From: Haloferacaceae archaeon PL-Br10_E2g29
GTDB lineage: Archaea; Halobacteriota; Halobacteria; Halobacteriales; Haloferacaceae
DNA length: 6,204 nucleotides
Reading direction: 5' to 3'
Assembly (NCBI GenBank): GCA_001563965.1
Contig: LKMS01000092.1
Location: 1 to 6,204 of the forward strand
Shown here: positions 5,016 through 6,204 of the stretch, piece after piece
Layout: the number at the start of each line of letters is the position of its first letter
Numbering within the stretch: position 1 is the stretch's first letter
Made by a program: the position numbers and the translations under genes
Notes under the pieces: generated by a model
What the model saw: the letters and a program-made list of their open reading frames with translations, nothing else
Told to the model about the DNA's origin: nothing
The model's database searches: none

Positions 5016-5881
5016 GTATTTTTGTTGACGATGACACCCGCGTCGTGGTACAGGGAATCACCGGCGGAGAGGGCCGGTTCCACACCGAACAGATGCTGGC
5101 GTACGGCACGAACGTCGTCGCCGGCGCGGTCCCTGGCAAGGGCGGCCAAGAGGTCGAAGGCGTGCCCGTCTACGACACGGTCGAGCAGGCCGTTGCGGCT
5201 GAAGACGCGAACGCCTCGGTCGTGTTTGTTCCGCCGGCGTTCGCGGGCGACGCCATTTTCGAGGCGCTCGATACGAACCTTGATCTCGTGGTGGCGATCA
5301 CCGAAGGTGTGCCGACCCAGGATATGGCCAAGGTGAACAAACGGCTCGGCGAAGTCGACACGCGACTGCTCGGCCCGAACTGCCCCGGGATCATCACCCC
5401 CGGCGAGGCCAAACTCGGCATTCTGCCGGGTAACATCTTCGAATCGGGCAACGTGGGGCTCGTCTCGCGGTCGGGGACGCTCACCTACCAGGTCGTCTCG
5501 AATCTGACCGAGCGCGGCATCGGACAGACGACTGCCATTGGCATCGGTGGCGACCCGATTATCGGAACCTCGTTTATTGACGCCCTCGAAGCGTTCGAGG
5601 CCGACCCCGAAACCGACGCGGTGGCGATGTGTGGCGAAATCGGCGGCGTGGACGAAGAAGAGGCCGCGGCCTACATCGCCGAGCACATGGACACCCCAGT
5701 TGCGGGCTTCATTGCGGGCCGAACGGCCCCGCCGGGCAAACGCATGGGTCATGCGGGCGCGATCGTTTCGGGATCAGGAACGGGCACTGCCGAATCCAAG
5801 ATCAACGCGCTCAACGAGGCTGGCGTGCCTGTTGGCGACACCCCTGAGGAAGTTGCCGACGCGATCGAGAGCTTCCTGTAG
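5012..5881 (+). CDS. sucD: Succinyl-CoA synthetase (ADP-forming), alpha subunit
   Basis: This 289-residue protein matches the family length (E. coli SucD is 289). The alpha subunit binds CoA and carries the phosphohistidine intermediate. Visible signatures are the N-terminal CoA-binding Rossmann domain with VVVQGITGGEGRFHTEQM (11-28) and GAVPGKGG (38-45), GPNCPGII (121-128), VSRSGTLTYQ (151-160), GIGGDPIIG (177-185), and the active-site box GHAGAIVSGSGTGTAESK (246-263), in which His247 is the phosphorylated residue by family alignment. All key residues are present, so the enzyme should be active. It is translated from an ATGA overlap with sucC and a GAGGTG ribosome site. Its stop lies only 12 bp from that of the convergent zinc-ribbon gene. 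Confidence 0.98.
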   Translation: MSIFVDDDTRVVVQGITGGEGRFHTEQMLAYGTNVVAGAVPGKGGQEVEGVPVYDTVEQAVAAEDANASVVFVPPAFAGDAIFEALDTNLDLVVAITEGVPTQDMAKVNKRLGEVDTRLLGPNCPGIITPGEAKLGILPGNIFESGNVGLVSRSGTLTYQVVSNLTERGIGQTTAIGIGGDPIIGTSFIDALEAFEADPETDAVAMCGEIGGVDEEEAAAYIAEHMDTPVAGFIAGRTAPPGKRMGHAGAIVSGSGTGTAESKINALNEAGVPVGDTPEEVADAIESFL

Positions 5882-5893
5882 GCGCGCTCGCCT
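5880..5893. terminator. Short hairpin between the convergent sucD and zinc-ribbon genes
   Basis: AGGCG-CGCT-CGCCT can form a 5-bp stem with a 4-nt loop and fills nearly the whole gap between the two stop codons. Only TTTA follows on the plus strand and no T-run on the minus strand, so as a terminator it is weak. It might instead be chance in GC-rich DNA. Confidence 0.22.
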
Positions 5894-6187
5894 TTAGTAT
5901 CGTTCCCGACACGTTTCGCAGATCACGCCCGAACAGCGACGCCCACAGTACGCACAGGCGTTGGCGTCGCGTTGCGCCTCGGTTGGTTCGTCCAGCGAGA
6001 ACAACACGGACAGATCGAACTGTGGTGGTCGGATGGGTTCGTCGAGGTCGCCCGCGAGCTGTTCGATGAGTCGTTCGTCTCGCACGTAGTGCATGCCGTG
6101 CCAAAGTGCGAGAAAAAACAGCGTGGGCGCCAGTGTGAGTGCCGCCCAAACGACGAGCCACCAGATAATCTGCCCACCCGCAAGCAT
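5894..6187 (-). CDS. Membrane-anchored protein with C-terminal zinc-ribbon-like cysteine cluster
   Basis: This 97-residue protein has a long hydrophobic stretch at the N-terminus (about residues 6-33, very Trp-rich), an acidic linker with predicted helix (RDERLIEQLAGDLDEP), and a Cys-rich C-terminus: C78-x2-C81-x3-C85-x4-C90-x2-C93, ending in RERY. The outer CxxC pairs form a classic zinc-knuckle arrangement of the treble-clef or zinc-ribbon kind; the fifth cysteine (C85) is extra. I do not recognise a named family or function. With a single N-terminal anchor, the zinc site is probably cytoplasmic. The ATG at 6187 is the natural start, though the frame stays open to the window edge, so an upstream start and the promoter cannot be excluded. 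It converges on sucD with a 12-bp gap. Confidence 0.75.
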   Translation of the reverse strand: MLAGGQIIWWLVVWAALTLAPTLFFLALWHGMHYVRDERLIEQLAGDLDEPIRPPQFDLSVLFSLDEPTEAQRDANACAYCGRRCSGVICETCRERY

Positions 6188-6204
6188 AGATGTGCTACGG
6201 GCTC

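Noticed and set aside
4679..5752. Long minus-strand open frame opposite the end of sucC and sucD
   Set aside because: Its Arg/His-rich translation is typical of the antisense of acidic haloarchaeal genes; both plus-strand genes are certain.
1..6204. Insertion sequence, CRISPR array, toxin-antitoxin or defence system
   Set aside because: I saw no transposase or integrase motifs, no regularly spaced repeats and no terminal inverted repeats; the small operon does not match a known toxin-antitoxin pair.

Overview
The window looks like chromosomal sequence from a halophilic archaeon (Halobacteria). The reasons are strongly acidic proteins (rich in D and E), fairly high GC, AT-rich TATA elements about 25-30 nt before start codons with little or no leader, and families typical of this class: DUF2391, DUF7123-like, fused CrtY, and a tRNA-Gln without an encoded CCA. 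The genus cannot be settled from the sequence alone.

Layout. 1-714 (+) is the C-terminal part of a CorC/HlyC-type protein (CBS pair plus CorC_HlyC domain) whose N-terminal membrane half lies off the left edge. Convergent to it is a DUF2391 membrane protein (774-1445, -). A 134-bp intergenic region separates that gene from the divergent fused lycopene cyclase gene (1580-2341, +). Next is a small two-gene minus-strand operon: an 83-residue membrane protein (3016-2765) coupled by an ATGA overlap to a DUF7123-like winged-helix protein (2768-2475). An AT-rich, gene-poor stretch (about 3065-3305) separates it from tRNA-Gln(TTG) (3397-3325, -). A small two-helix membrane protein (3497-3778, +) precedes sucC-sucD (3870-5881, +), which encode both subunits of ADP-forming succinyl-CoA synthetase. 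A membrane-anchored zinc-ribbon protein (6187-5894, -) closes the window, convergent with sucD.

Functional picture. This is mainly housekeeping chromosome: a TCA-cycle enzyme, a tRNA, a carotenoid cyclase leading to beta-carotene and so potentially to retinal, and several small membrane or regulatory proteins of unknown role. I see no mobile element, CRISPR array, toxin-antitoxin pair or defence system, and no convincing undescribed system. The points most worth checking are the changed conserved residues in the first repeat of the lycopene cyclase, the uncharacterised coupled operon of a small membrane protein and a winged-helix protein, the AT-rich tract beside the tRNA, and the cysteine-rich tail of the last gene.
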